Source of the DNA: Agrobacterium vitis
GTDB taxonomy: Bacteria; Pseudomonadota; Alphaproteobacteria; Rhizobiales; Rhizobiaceae
Length of the DNA: 64,000 bases
Direction of reading: 5' to 3'
Assembly (NCBI RefSeq): GCF_037039395.1
Contig: NZ_CP146242.1
Location: forward strand, 496,001-560,000
Shown here piece by piece: positions 35,904-44,584 of the stretch; within the stretch, counting starts at the first letter, position 1; the number at the start of each line of letters is the position of its first letter. The notes beneath the pieces were generated by a model. It was not told where the DNA came from. It ran no database searches and worked only from the letters and a program-made list of their open reading frames with translations. The position numbers and the translations under genes were made by a program.

Positions 35904-36956
35904 TCAGTCGGGCAATATTTCGGAAAAATCGAAATCATCGCGATAGAGATCGAAACTCGCCTTGATCCGATCCTTGACACGCTGAGGCAATTGCCTGCCT
36001 CGACCGCTGACGCCCTTGTTGAACCGGGCATGACCCGCCTCTATCGTCTCGGAAAACACCTCGGACAGCTTTGCGGAATCGACGAATTCCGGCCCGACAA
36101 AGGTAGCGATCCTCTCAGCCAAAAGCTGCTTGTTGCCGAGGAAATCCTCCTCGTAGGAGACCCAGAGCGGCTTGACCAGACCAAGCACTTCGCAGCGCTT
36201 CCAGCTCATGAAGAATTGCAGATACCAGGCACATTGGCGATCCACCAGGATCAGATAGCGCGTCTCATCGTCCAGCTCGCAATAATTGGATGGCAGGCCA
36301 TCGCTGAAATAGATGGCGTCCTTGTCACGGGTCGTCGCCCATTCCTGCTGCTGCTTGCGCATCATGTCGTCCAGGCTGACCAGACTGTCATAGACATTGC
36401 GGTAGGTAACGATCGGGCGAATATTGTAAAGCTCAAGCTGCCGGCAAAGATAGGGCGTGCAGCGCAAATGATGCTGCGCCACATAGCCAAGGCCATTATT
36501 GCCATATTGGATCAACGCCAATTCATCCGTTTCCTGCTCACGCAGGGTAATGCCCATGGAAAAAGGCGTCTGTGGTGACAAGGCTGAGGACATCAGTACC
36601 GCCATCGGCACATTCAATACTTTCATCAAGCTCTGACCGATGAAGGTGGAAGCCGATTTCGGCAGACAGGCGACCAGAACATTCGGCTGACGCGCGCGCG
36701 AGGCCGTCAGCCGTGCCCGCATGAGAGCCTCGCCGAATTCCGGCACGGAAATCGCCAGACTGTCGGCGGCGGCATCGCTCATCTTTGGCACATAGAAAGG
36801 ATGCGCCAGCGAAAACACGCCCGAAATCGCAAAAGCATCGGCGGGATCGGTCCGCCGGAGAAACTCATCGAATTTGCGCGATACCCATTCCGCATCAGGC
36901 ACCGGAGCCGCTTCACGGACAAAGCTTTTGACAAACGACCAGTCAAGTCTCGACAT
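35904..36956 (-). CDS. PAPS-dependent sulfotransferase-like protein
   Basis: The 350-residue product has the 5'-phosphosulfate loop VLVACLPKSASTFIGQSLMKVL near residue 95 and the 3'-phosphate motif TYRNVYDSLVSLDDMM near residue 185. These are the two signatures of sulfotransferases that transfer sulfate from PAPS. It has no signal peptide, so it is cytoplasmic. In rhizobia such enzymes sulfate Nod factors, lipopolysaccharide or capsule, but no sugar biosynthesis genes flank it, so the acceptor is unknown. The ATG at 36956 has GGAGAG upstream; an earlier in-frame start would add ten residues. Confidence 0.8.
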   Translation of the reverse strand: MSRLDWSFVKSFVREAAPVPDAEWVSRKFDEFLRRTDPADAFAISGVFSLAHPFYVPKMSDAAADSLAISVPEFGEALMRARLTASRARQPNVLVACLPKSASTFIGQSLMKVLNVPMAVLMSSALSPQTPFSMGITLREQETDELALIQYGNNGLGYVAQHHLRCTPYLCRQLELYNIRPIVTYRNVYDSLVSLDDMMRKQQQEWATTRDKDAIYFSDGLPSNYCELDDETRYLILVDRQCAWYLQFFMSWKRCEVLGLVKPLWVSYEEDFLGNKQLLAERIATFVGPEFVDSAKLSEVFSETIEAGHARFNKGVSGRGRQLPQRVKDRIKASFDLYRDDFDFSEILPD

Positions 36957-37052
36957 AGGCTCTCCATTGCACCGAAACGGTTTCAATCGAGATGAAATTA
37001 TAGTGTAAAACTTGTACGAGACTTACCCTGGGGATAGGCCATCAGATAACCC

Positions 37053-37517
37053 TCAGGGCGCGTCCCCGGCCACCGTCAATGGCCAGTCACAAAGATAGTC
37101 CTCGAAATCCTCGACAGAAACATGCTCTTCGCTGACCGTGCGGCCCCGGGCGGAAATCCCGGCCTGATGAACGGTTTCGGGATCGCCGGAAACCAGCGGA
37201 TGCCACCAGTAAAGGTCGCGCCCCTCATGCACCAGCCGGTAGCCGCAGCTGGGCGGCAGCCAGGCGATATCCTCAACCTGATCCGGCGTCAGCTGGATAC
37301 AATCGGGCACGGTGGCCTGCCGGTTGGGATAGTCCTTGCACCGACTGCTCTCGCCATCCAGCAGACGACAGGCGACGGAGGTGAAGATAACCTCGCCGCT
37401 TTCCCAGTCCTCCAGCTTGTTGAGACAGCACAGGCCACAGCCATCGCAGAGGGCTTCCCACTCCACAGTGTTCATCTCGTCAAGGCGCTTGGTCTTCCAA
37501 TAGGGTTTGCTGGTCAT
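37053..37517 (-). CDS. YcgN/UPF0260 cysteine-cluster protein
   Basis: The 154-residue product has the family signature [18 protein letters not shown] with four Cys near residues 24-32, then [17 protein letters not shown] and DCIQLTP, and the end block [22 protein letters not shown]. The clustered Cys suggest metal or iron-sulfur binding; the function is uncharacterised. The start at 37517 fits the family N-terminus and an AAGGG ribosome site. Confidence 0.9.
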   Translation of the reverse strand: MTSKPYWKTKRLDEMNTVEWEALCDGCGLCCLNKLEDWESGEVIFTSVACRLLDGESSRCKDYPNRQATVPDCIQLTPDQVEDIAWLPPSCGYRLVHEGRDLYWWHPLVSGDPETVHQAGISARGRTVSEEHVSVEDFEDYLCDWPLTVAGDAP

Positions 37518-37758
37518 CATGCCCTTGGCCATCGGTGGGATGCGAGCATCCAATCCGCGGCAATCTTATAGATTCGTTAAAAGTTAAGTCGCATATGATC
37601 CATTGGCTGGGATATATCGCGATCAACGCAGACATGGGCGCAAGCTTGGCGCCTGTCAAGCGTTGCATGTGAAGCGTTGAATATGCCTACAGCATCCTCG
37701 GCACTCTCCGCCCGTGATATTGTAGCAGATCATCTTAAGGCTCGGCCCCGGAACCGCC

Positions 37759-39882
37759 ATGCAGAAGAAAAAGCGGCATATCTTCCTCAAACTCGATGCC
37801 TGGCTGGATTCCACCCTGTGGAATACCGGCTTCCAGGCCGCGGAGTTCTGGGAGGAAACCACGATCTTCTTTCGCCGGTTTCGCATGCGCGGCTGGAAGA
37901 AATGGCTGTTCGAGGCACTGGGCGAAGCGATGACACTGGGCACCGCCGGTGCCGTCGTCATGCTGGCGCTGGCCATGCCCGCCTTTCAGGAAACGGTGAA
38001 GGATTGGCGCAATCGTGGCGATTTCGCCGTGACCTTTCTGGATCGCTACGGCAATGTCATCGGCCATCGCGGCATTATCCATGAAAACTCCGTGCCCTTC
38101 GAAGACCTGCCCGACAATCTGATCAAGGCGGTGCTGGCCACCGAAGACCGGCGGTTTTTCGACCATTTCGGCATCGATTTCATCGGCCTTGGCCGGGCGC
38201 TTAGCGAAAATGCCCGAGCTGGCGGCGTGGTGCAGGGCGGCTCGACGCTGACCCAGCAGCTCGCCAAAAACCTGTTCCTGACCAATGAGCGCTCCATCGA
38301 GCGCAAGATCAAGGAAGCCTTCCTGTCACTATGGCTGGAGGCTAATCTTTCGAAACAGGAAATCCTGTCGCTCTATCTCGACCGCGCCTATATGGGCGGC
38401 GGTACATTCGGGGCGGCGGCGGCCTCGCAATTCTACTTCGGCAAGAGCGTGCGCGACGTCAATCTGGCGGAAGCCGCTATGCTCGCCGGGCTGTTCAAGG
38501 CCCCGGCCAAATATGCCCCACATGTCAACCTGCCCGCCGCCCGTGGCCGCGCCAATGAAGTGTTGAGCAATCTGGTGCAAAGCGGCTTGATGAGCGAGGG
38601 CCAGGTGATTGCCGCCCGACGTAATCCGGCCACCGTGGTCGACCGGGCCGAGCGCGAGGCGCCGGACTTTTTCCTGGATTGGGCATTTGACGAGGTGCAG
38701 CGTGTCGCGGCCCGTTTTCCAGAACATTCGCTGATCGTGCGCACCACTATCGATCCGGGCTTGCAAAAAGTCGCCGAAACCGCTGTGAGCAATACGCTGC
38801 GCGAATATGGCGAGCAATATAATGTCAAGCAGGCGGCCCTCGTGACGCTTGAAAGTGGCGGGGCGGTGCGCGCCATGGTCGGCGGGCGCGATTACGGCGA
38901 AAGCCAGTTCAACCGCGCCACACGGGGCCTGCGCCAACCCGGCTCCTCCTTCAAGATCTATACCTATGCGGTGGCGATGGAGGCGGGCCTGACACCGGAG
39001 ACCACCATTGTCGATGGTCCGGTCAATTGGGGCAATTGGAGCCCGCATAATTACGGCAACAGCTATGCCGGGCGCATTACGCTGACGACGGCGCTGGCCA
39101 AATCGATCAACACCGTGCCAGTCCGGCTGGTCAAGGACCGGCTGGGCGTCGATTCCGTCATCCGTATGGCGAAAGCCATGGGCGTGGAAACCCCGATCCG
39201 TAAGGATGTCACCATTCCGCTCGGCACCTCGGAAGTGACCGTCATGGACCAGGCGACAGCCTATGCCGTGCTGCCCTCGGGGGGCCTGCAATCGCGCCGC
39301 CACGGCATTGTTGATATCAGAGATTATCGCGGCCATGTGCTCTACGATTTCGACCGCGACGAACCCGCCCCGCGCCGGGTGCTGACCGAGCAGGCAGATA
39401 ACTACATGAACCAGATGCTGACCAAGGTCCCCTATATCGGCACGGGCCGCAAAGCCGCCCTGGACGGCATTCTCACCGCTGGCAAGAGCGGCACGACGCA
39501 GGCCTATCGCGATGCCTGGTTCGTCGGCTATACCGGTAATTTCACAACCGCCGTCTGGTTCGGCAATGACGATTATACCTCGACCAACAACATGACCGGT
39601 GGCTCCCTGCCCGCCATGACCTTCAAGACCATCATGGATTACGCCCACCAGGGCGTCGCCGTCCGGCCAATTCCCGGCGTACTGGAACCGGCGACCGTGG
39701 CAGTGAAGGCACCAGCACCGGCCAAGGGCGAACCAAAAGGCACAGCACCCGCCCCCACCCCGCCCGAATTCGTCCGCCCCCGGACCCTCTCTGTCGAAAC
39801 CACCGCCCTGCTCCGCCAGATCGGCACAATGCTGACTGAGGCTGAGCCGCTGGCACCAGCGCTGAGGGCGGCGCTGGATTGA
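37759..39882 (+). CDS. Bifunctional penicillin-binding protein of the PBP1A class
   Basis: This 707-residue inner-membrane enzyme polymerises and cross-links peptidoglycan. A membrane anchor lies at about 57-75. The glycosyltransferase domain has catalytic Glu129 (LATEDRRFFDHFG) and GGSTLTQQLAKNLFL. The transpeptidase domain has Ser396 (SSFK), SIN (449-451) and KSGT (576-579), so both activities look intact. A Pro/Ala-rich tail ends the protein. It is shorter than classical PBP1A (about 800) and lacks the OB insert. The upstream spacing shows no strong ribosome site. Confidence 0.93.
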   Translation: MQKKKRHIFLKLDAWLDSTLWNTGFQAAEFWEETTIFFRRFRMRGWKKWLFEALGEAMTLGTAGAVVMLALAMPAFQETVKDWRNRGDFAVTFLDRYGNVIGHRGIIHENSVPFEDLPDNLIKAVLATEDRRFFDHFGIDFIGLGRALSENARAGGVVQGGSTLTQQLAKNLFLTNERSIERKIKEAFLSLWLEANLSKQEILSLYLDRAYMGGGTFGAAAASQFYFGKSVRDVNLAEAAMLAGLFKAPAKYAPHVNLPAARGRANEVLSNLVQSGLMSEGQVIAARRNPATVVDRAEREAPDFFLDWAFDEVQRVAARFPEHSLIVRTTIDPGLQKVAETAVSNTLREYGEQYNVKQAALVTLESGGAVRAMVGGRDYGESQFNRATRGLRQPGSSFKIYTYAVAMEAGLTPETTIVDGPVNWGNWSPHNYGNSYAGRITLTTALAKSINTVPVRLVKDRLGVDSVIRMAKAMGVETPIRKDVTIPLGTSEVTVMDQATAYAVLPSGGLQSRRHGIVDIRDYRGHVLYDFDRDEPAPRRVLTEQADNYMNQMLTKVPYIGTGRKAALDGILTAGKSGTTQAYRDAWFVGYTGNFTTAVWFGNDDYTSTNNMTGGSLPAMTFKTIMDYAHQGVAVRPIPGVLEPATVAVKAPAPAKGEPKGTAPAPTPPEFVRPRTLSVETTALLRQIGTMLTEAEPLAPALRAALD

Positions 39883-39988
39883 ACAAAGGGGTTGCCATGG
39901 CACCGCGCGAAGCGCGCGCGGTGCCATTTCCCTGCCCTGAATTGAGTGCTACCGGTTTTCAATAGATCAACAGGGTTCGAATCATCGC

Positions 39989-40579
39989 GTGTTCCGGGTT
40001 CCGCTTCTTGTCGCCATTGCGCTTGCCATTGCTTTCGGGCTTGGCATCCAGTCCACGCTGATGGCGCTGAATGCCACGGTGGGCTTTGGCGAGATCGAGA
40101 TCGATGGCTGGCGGGCGTTTCCGCAGGCGCAGACCGCCGATGCCGATCCTTATGCGCGCTCCCACCGGGCCAAGGCCGGGCGGTTACTGCTGGGCAGCGC
40201 TGAAGGGCTGAGTTTCATCGCTACCACCGATATGAGCGGACGCAAGCTGAATACACGCTGCCGCTACCGGCTGTCGGGTACGGTGCCGATGGCGCGCTAC
40301 TGGACGCTTTCTGCCAGCCGCCCGGATGGAACGCCCCTGCCCGTCTCACCCAACCTGCCGGGGGCGCTGAATTCCGTCACGACGCTGAAAAACCGCGATG
40401 CCAGCCTGGAGATCAGCATCGGTTCGCAAGCAGCGCCCGGCAATTGGCTGGCCATTCCCGCAGGAAGCGAAGATCTGATGCTCAACCTGACCCTGCTGGA
40501 CACGCCGGTCGCGGGCAATTCGGGCCTGGTGAAACTGGCCATGCCGCATGTCGAACAGATCGGATGCGGCGATGCGTAA
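39989..40579 (+). CDS. DUF1214 domain protein
   Basis: The 196-residue protein starts at a GTG with a membrane helix or signal anchor (FRVPLLVAIALAIAFGLG). The DUF1214 pattern follows (GFGEIEIDGWRAFPQAQT, YRLSGTVPMARYWTLSA and GNWLAIP). It overlaps the next gene by eight bases, and the pair DUF1214-DUF1254 is usually adjacent or fused. The function is unknown; an envelope location is expected. Confidence 0.88.
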   Translation: MFRVPLLVAIALAIAFGLGIQSTLMALNATVGFGEIEIDGWRAFPQAQTADADPYARSHRAKAGRLLLGSAEGLSFIATTDMSGRKLNTRCRYRLSGTVPMARYWTLSASRPDGTPLPVSPNLPGALNSVTTLKNRDASLEISIGSQAAPGNWLAIPAGSEDLMLNLTLLDTPVAGNSGLVKLAMPHVEQIGCGDA

Positions 40580-41123
40580 GCTGATCTACGCCATTCTTGT
40601 CGGCCTGGTCGGGGCCGTGGTGCTGCATATCGTCATCATCCTGGCATTGCCGCATTTCACCGGCAAGGACGCCTATACCCGCGTGACCATGGAAGGCCCG
40701 CTGTTCAAATTCTATAGTCTCGACAGCCGGGCGGACCGGGCGGGCCTTGCCAATGGCGATCCCTTCCTCAAACTCGCTGCCTGCGCTTTCGATGTCAGTG
40801 AGGCGCCGGTGCATCTGACAGCAGAGGGCAGCGTTCCCTTTTGGTCGGTGGGTATTTTCGACCGCGATGCCAATGAAGTCTACAGCATGAACGACGCTAC
40901 ATCCGTCGAGGGTAAGCTTGACATTATTGTCGCCACCCCGGCCCAGCTCGCCCGGCTGCGCACCACGGCACCCGATGCGCTTGCCCAGACCATATTGGTG
41001 GAAATGCCGGAAACCCAAGGCTATGCCGTCTTGCGCACGCTTGTGCCCCAAGCCAGCTTCACGCCCGATGCACAGGCTTTTCTGACCAATGCTGGCTGTG
41101 ATCAGACAGCCATAGATCCTTAA
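40572..41123 (+). CDS. DUF1254 domain membrane protein
   Basis: The 183-residue product begins MRKLIYAILVGLVGAVVLHIVIIL, a membrane anchor. It contains DAYTRVTMEGPLFKFYSL and VSEAPVHLTAEGSVPFWSVGIFDRDANEVYSMND, matching the short DUF1254 form. The ATG at 40572 lies inside the end of the DUF1214 gene and gives a normal start at the anchor; the two are one transcription unit. Confidence 0.87.
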   Translation: MRKLIYAILVGLVGAVVLHIVIILALPHFTGKDAYTRVTMEGPLFKFYSLDSRADRAGLANGDPFLKLAACAFDVSEAPVHLTAEGSVPFWSVGIFDRDANEVYSMNDATSVEGKLDIIVATPAQLARLRTTAPDALAQTILVEMPETQGYAVLRTLVPQASFTPDAQAFLTNAGCDQTAIDP

Positions 41124-41347
41124 AGGATTTCGTGTTTCAATAAAAAACAGAAATATTATTTCGTGAAACCCTCTCCAAACTATTCGATTAATTTAAAATT
41201 TTATCTTTTTAACTTATATAAAATTAATCTGTTCGATTATATGGCTTTTTCGACTTAAAAACAGACAATGTTATTAAGCCAAATGGACGAGATTGCTTTG
41301 GAAAAGCGCGCCTGCTAAACATAGCGATATTGATATGTGAGATTGCT

Positions 41348-42445
41348 ATGCCCGAAAGTATCATCGATTGCATTTACGAGGCGGCCGCCGAACCGGCGGC
41401 CTGGGAACATGCACTGGATCGCTTGGCGCATCTTGTCGGCGCCGAAGGTACCCTGCTTGTCAATGTCTCAGATGAGCTGATGCCTTTGATCACGACTCCA
41501 GGGGTGCGCGATCTCTATTCTGATTTTTTCAAGCAGGGCTGGACTGCCGACAATATCCGCACCAGAGCCCTGCTGAGTGGTAGCAAATCGAAATTCATCA
41601 GCGATGTCGATCAGTTTTCACACGAGCAGATGCGTGATGAGCCCCTTTACCGGGATTTTCTCTGGCCGCGCGGCTTCGGCTTTGCCGCTGGCGTCAGCTT
41701 CGATCTTCCCCAGGAGAAAATCATTGCCATCTCGATTGAACGAAAGCGTGACAGCGGTCCTATCGAAGAAAAACATCTTGATCTTCTCAACAGCATCGGC
41801 CGGGACCTGCGTCGCAGCCTGATCCTTGCCTCCCAGCTTGAATTCAAGGCGGTCGATAACAGTCTGCGGGCATTGCAGCTGGCGCGGCTGCCCACCGCCG
41901 CTCTTACCGCAAAAGGCAAGATCCTCGGCTGCAATACGGTGTTTGAAGCAAGCAATCCAAGATACGTCATTTCGGCCTTCGACCATTTGCGCTTTCTCCA
42001 TCCGGCAGCACAGGCAAGTTTTGAAGCAAGTCTTGCCGCAGGAATGGCCGCAGGCAGCAGCCGCAATGAGATGCAGGGTGCTCAATTCGCCTGCCCCGGG
42101 CAGCCGGGCCTGCCGCCAGCAATCGTCTATCTCATTCCCTCGGCCCGGCTGAATATCGGATTGTTCAGCCCCGTCAGCTTTTTCATCATTCTGGTCCCCC
42201 TCAGCCGTAGCAATGGCCTGACCTCGGAGATGATCCAGTCCCTGATGAATTTGACGCGGGCCGAGGCACGCTTGACGAAACTGCTTCTTGATGGCGAGCC
42301 GCTGCGCGATGCCGCCCAGACCCTTGGGATTCAGCTGGAAACCGCCAGAAGCCAGATAAAAACCGTGCTGGCCAAGACCGATATGGCCCGGCAAACCGAC
42401 CTGATTGCCGCCCTGACGTCGCTCCATTCACTGGAAGCGGATTGA
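41348..42445 (+). CDS. LuxR-type helix-turn-helix transcriptional regulator
   Basis: The 365-residue protein has an N-terminal alpha/beta sensory-like region that I cannot assign to a known ligand class. Its C-terminal LuxR-type helix-turn-helix (about 305-360) reads LTRAEARLTKLLLDGEPLRDAAQTLGI and SQIKTVLAKTDMARQTDLIA. It does not resemble an acyl-homoserine-lactone domain. The upstream 220 bases are AT-rich. The ATG at 41348 is preferred over a TTG six codons earlier. Confidence 0.8.
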   Translation: MPESIIDCIYEAAAEPAAWEHALDRLAHLVGAEGTLLVNVSDELMPLITTPGVRDLYSDFFKQGWTADNIRTRALLSGSKSKFISDVDQFSHEQMRDEPLYRDFLWPRGFGFAAGVSFDLPQEKIIAISIERKRDSGPIEEKHLDLLNSIGRDLRRSLILASQLEFKAVDNSLRALQLARLPTAALTAKGKILGCNTVFEASNPRYVISAFDHLRFLHPAAQASFEASLAAGMAAGSSRNEMQGAQFACPGQPGLPPAIVYLIPSARLNIGLFSPVSFFIILVPLSRSNGLTSEMIQSLMNLTRAEARLTKLLLDGEPLRDAAQTLGIQLETARSQIKTVLAKTDMARQTDLIAALTSLHSLEAD

Positions 42446-42552
42446 CGGACAGATACGAAGGCTCGACGACGCCTACACATCTCCCCTTAAGACATGTCGG
42501 ATCGCGGCAAAATCGTTGATTGACTGGTGTATTCAGACAAAACTGAAACGAG

Positions 42553-42700
42553 AGTCTGTCCGGTTCAATCTGAGCCTGACAGACTCTACAGCGCCGTGCA
42601 TTTTATAAAACGCACATAGGACGCCGTAACACTTTAAATCTGCTGCATAATTTTCACCTTAATCGAGTCCGATTTAAGGAATTATGCCGTAGGCATCTGA
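42553..42700. repeat. RIME-like intergenic repeat
   Basis: This segment contains GGTTCAATCTGAGCCTGAC, a near-palindrome GTGCATTTTATAAAACGCAC (42597-42616), and an imperfect inverted repeat CATAATT...CCTTAATCG and CCGATTTAAGG-AATTATG (42656-42696). The two-palindrome build resembles the Rhizobium intergenic mosaic elements (RIME). Related copies are at 34696-34750, 43588-43672 and, in part, 45651-45669. Confidence 0.65.
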
Positions 42701-42711
42701 ACGCACAAGCT

Positions 42712-43143
42712 TCAGTGTTTGTCCGCCTTGTTGACGTGTGTCAGGGGGCAGGCACGATACTTGTCCTTTTCCTTTTGCATTTCACGATCATGAGCAGCCT
42801 GGCTTTCTCGAATATCGGAGATCCGGGATCTCACCCGGCGCATGACAAGCCAGACGACCAGGAAGAAATAGCCAGTTTGAAGAATGACGGCTGCAACAAC
42901 CGTCCTGATGATCGTTGATGTGAGCAGCCCTGTCGACACGTAATTATAGATGGCAAAGCCCAGCAAAACGATAGAGATTCCTAGAAACACACGTGGCGAA
43001 TACATCAAGCTGCCACGATCGGGTATTCCTGCCAAATCCTCGTCATAGGGTTCCCACTGACTGTCTCGATCCAGCTTTGATTTTTTGCCGCTCTCCTGTG
43101 TAGTCCGACTATATCCAAGCGTAGACTCTGTATCTTTATGCAT
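42712..43143 (-). CDS. Exopolysaccharide production repressor-like protein (ExoX/SyrA family)
   Basis: The 143-residue product has a polar N-terminal extension of about 46 residues. The core MYSPRVFLGISIVLLGFAIYNY and TIIRTVVAAVILQTGYFFLVVWLVMRR follows, with two membrane helices, and then a charged tail. The MY(A/S)PRVF start and the paired helices are typical of ExoX/SyrA small membrane proteins that lower or modulate exopolysaccharide synthesis. These are usually about 80-100 residues, so the internal ATG at 43005 may be the real start. No exo genes are adjacent. Confidence 0.72.
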   Translation of the reverse strand: MHKDTESTLGYSRTTQESGKKSKLDRDSQWEPYDEDLAGIPDRGSLMYSPRVFLGISIVLLGFAIYNYVSTGLLTSTIIRTVVAAVILQTGYFFLVVWLVMRRVRSRISDIRESQAAHDREMQKEKDKYRACPLTHVNKADKH

Positions 43144-43217
43144 AAAATGCCCCCACTTGAATTGATGCTATCCACTCACAACAAGATTTTTCAACCATTT
43201 TTGGGTGCGTTAAACAT

Positions 43218-43231
43218 CCCCCAAATGGGGG
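43218..43231 (+). terminator. Short G/C hairpin followed by T-rich tract
   Basis: CCCCC-AAAT-GGGGG is followed on the plus strand by TTATTTTTAATT, the shape of an intrinsic terminator. No plus-strand gene is seen just upstream, so it may end an unannotated transcript or be part of the ExoX-like gene's control region. Confidence 0.4.
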
Positions 43232-43587
43232 TTATTTTTAATTATGCGCAAATATAATAATATCTTTAAAACAACCATCGATATAATTAAAAATCGAAAT
43301 ATATATTTTATAAATTGCAATTGTCAAAAAAAAATTCTTAGTCATAAAAATTACATAAGTAATAGTTGCACAACCTCTGTGTGCTCACGCGAAGCGCATC
43401 GCTTTCAAGAATAAATCAGGCATGAGAATTGAAATATTACCGCGTCTTATACCCGCTGGATAACACGCGGAATGCTATAGAGAATTCCGGGACGCATCCG
43501 GAGAAGGATGAATGAAAGTTTGCGTTGGGACGATGTGGCTCTCCGGTTTTCCCGAAAAGACAGTCGAGAACACGAGAAGCGAGAGGA

Positions 43588-43672
43588 TGATTGGTTCAAT
43601 CCGAACCTGACAAACTCTATTGCACAATTCATGAAACCGGAATCGGCTTCATGAATTGTGCTCTACAGCGCC
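43588..43672. repeat. RIME-like repeat with perfect 14-base inverted arms
   Basis: GCACAATTCATGAA (43622-43635) and TTCATGAATTGTGC (43648-43661) are perfect inverted arms around a 12-base spacer. The flanks GGTTCAATCCGAACCTGAC and CTCTACAGCGCCGT match the repeat at 42553-42700, so this is another member of the same family. Confidence 0.7.
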
Positions 43673-43969
43673 GTACGCCGTAAAAACGCGAGCAGCCTCA
43701 AAACGACATTGAACAAATCTGCTTGTATCCCTGGTCAATCGCCAGCGGCCAATCGATCTCTTCTCGCTGCTGTCTCTGCTTTGGATCATAAAAGCCAGCC
43801 TCACTCCACCCCATGGAAGAGAGGCTTCACGGCAGCGCAGACCGTCTTACTACGGTTCGAACACGCCACGCATCCCTGCCTTGAAGGCACTGCAAGACTT
43901 TCAAATGCCGATGGCGCTTGCGGTATTTGCACAGGGAATACGAACGGTTATTTTCAACGGCCGATCCTA

Positions 43970-44158
43970 TTACCCTTCGTAGGGATGGATGTCCTGCACG
44001 GGCCGCTTGCCGGTGAGCGAGGCGGCGCCGATCAGCAGAGGTTCGGTGCGGGTATAGCGCACGCCGGTAAACAGCAGGATACGGGCCTGTGTCGGCGCGG
44101 GGGGGCGGTTGACGGGCTTTTGATCCAGCCGGTCTTTCAGTTTCACGATGTCAGCCAT
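43970..44158 (-). CDS. Small conserved-looking hypothetical protein
   Basis: The 62-residue product (MADIVKLKDRLDQKPVNRPP...) has a basic N-terminal helix, then VQARILLFTGVRY-like sequence (here QARILLFTGVRYTRTEP) and a short end. The ATG at 44158 has GGAGAC upstream. I cannot assign a family; the composition is protein-like and unlike the AT-rich flank, so I consider it real. Confidence 0.6.
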   Translation of the reverse strand: MADIVKLKDRLDQKPVNRPPAPTQARILLFTGVRYTRTEPLLIGAASLTGKRPVQDIHPYEG

Positions 44159-44584
44159 GCTCGTCTCCATTTGGGGTAGATGAGACGGATGAAGAGATCG
44201 ATTTCATCCTGCCCCGGCAAAGGGGCCAGCACATCCAGCCTTGCCGTTTTGGGCAGCAAAGACAGGCATTCTGCGCTTTTCTCCAGACATGAGGGGTAAA
44301 CAGCCATCCTCATGAAAAGTTGCTTTTATACTGAATAGTTTCCCGTTTTGCCGGGAAGCCTTGCTGCCATTTCCGAGTAAAAGCGATGACACTGCAACGC
44401 TCACACAAGGATATGCTGATTTATCAAGGTTTCCTTATTAAACACTGTCGATGGTTAACAGCTTGCTAACGATTACCGTCTATTTTGACCGAATTGGTAT
44501 TGCGTTGGGACGGGTAATGTCGTGGATCATCAATTTCGGGCGTTGGAAAATCCGAGGATCGGCCGCAAGAAGGACGTGGTTTTA
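44159..44584. other. Intergenic region before the DUF2336 gene
   Basis: No gene was recognised in this 426-base gap. A TTCCCG-TTTTGC-CGGGAA hairpin is at 44340-44357. A TTAA-N7-CTAA element at 44455-44469 resembles a CtrA box with one mismatch. Confidence 0.5.
44455..44469. promoter_or_regulatory. Possible CtrA box upstream of the DUF2336 gene
   Basis: The sequence reads TTAA, seven bases, then CTAA, one base off the CtrA consensus, about 115 bases before the DUF2336 start. CtrA control would suit an alphaproteobacterial cell-cycle gene, but a single near-match in AT-rich sequence can occur by chance. Confidence 0.25.

Larger units (their letters stand above)
43144..43969. other. AT-rich gap with repeats, no gene recognised
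   Basis: This 826-base region is strongly AT-rich between about 43230 and 43380. It has a C5/G5 hairpin near its start and a RIME-like palindrome near 43640. The open frames within it lack ribosome sites and protein-like composition, so none is called. Confidence 0.6.

Noticed and set aside
38329..39927. Minus-strand frame opposite the PBP gene
   Set aside because: The plus strand has all catalytic motifs of a PBP1A; the opposite frame has none.
43658..44179. Plus-strand frame in the AT-rich gap
   Set aside because: It crosses a repeat and overlaps a better minus-strand small gene; composition does not look coding.
44204..44404. 66-codon minus-strand frame before the DUF2336 gene
   Set aside because: It has no ribosome site and no protein-like pattern, and it crosses a hairpin.
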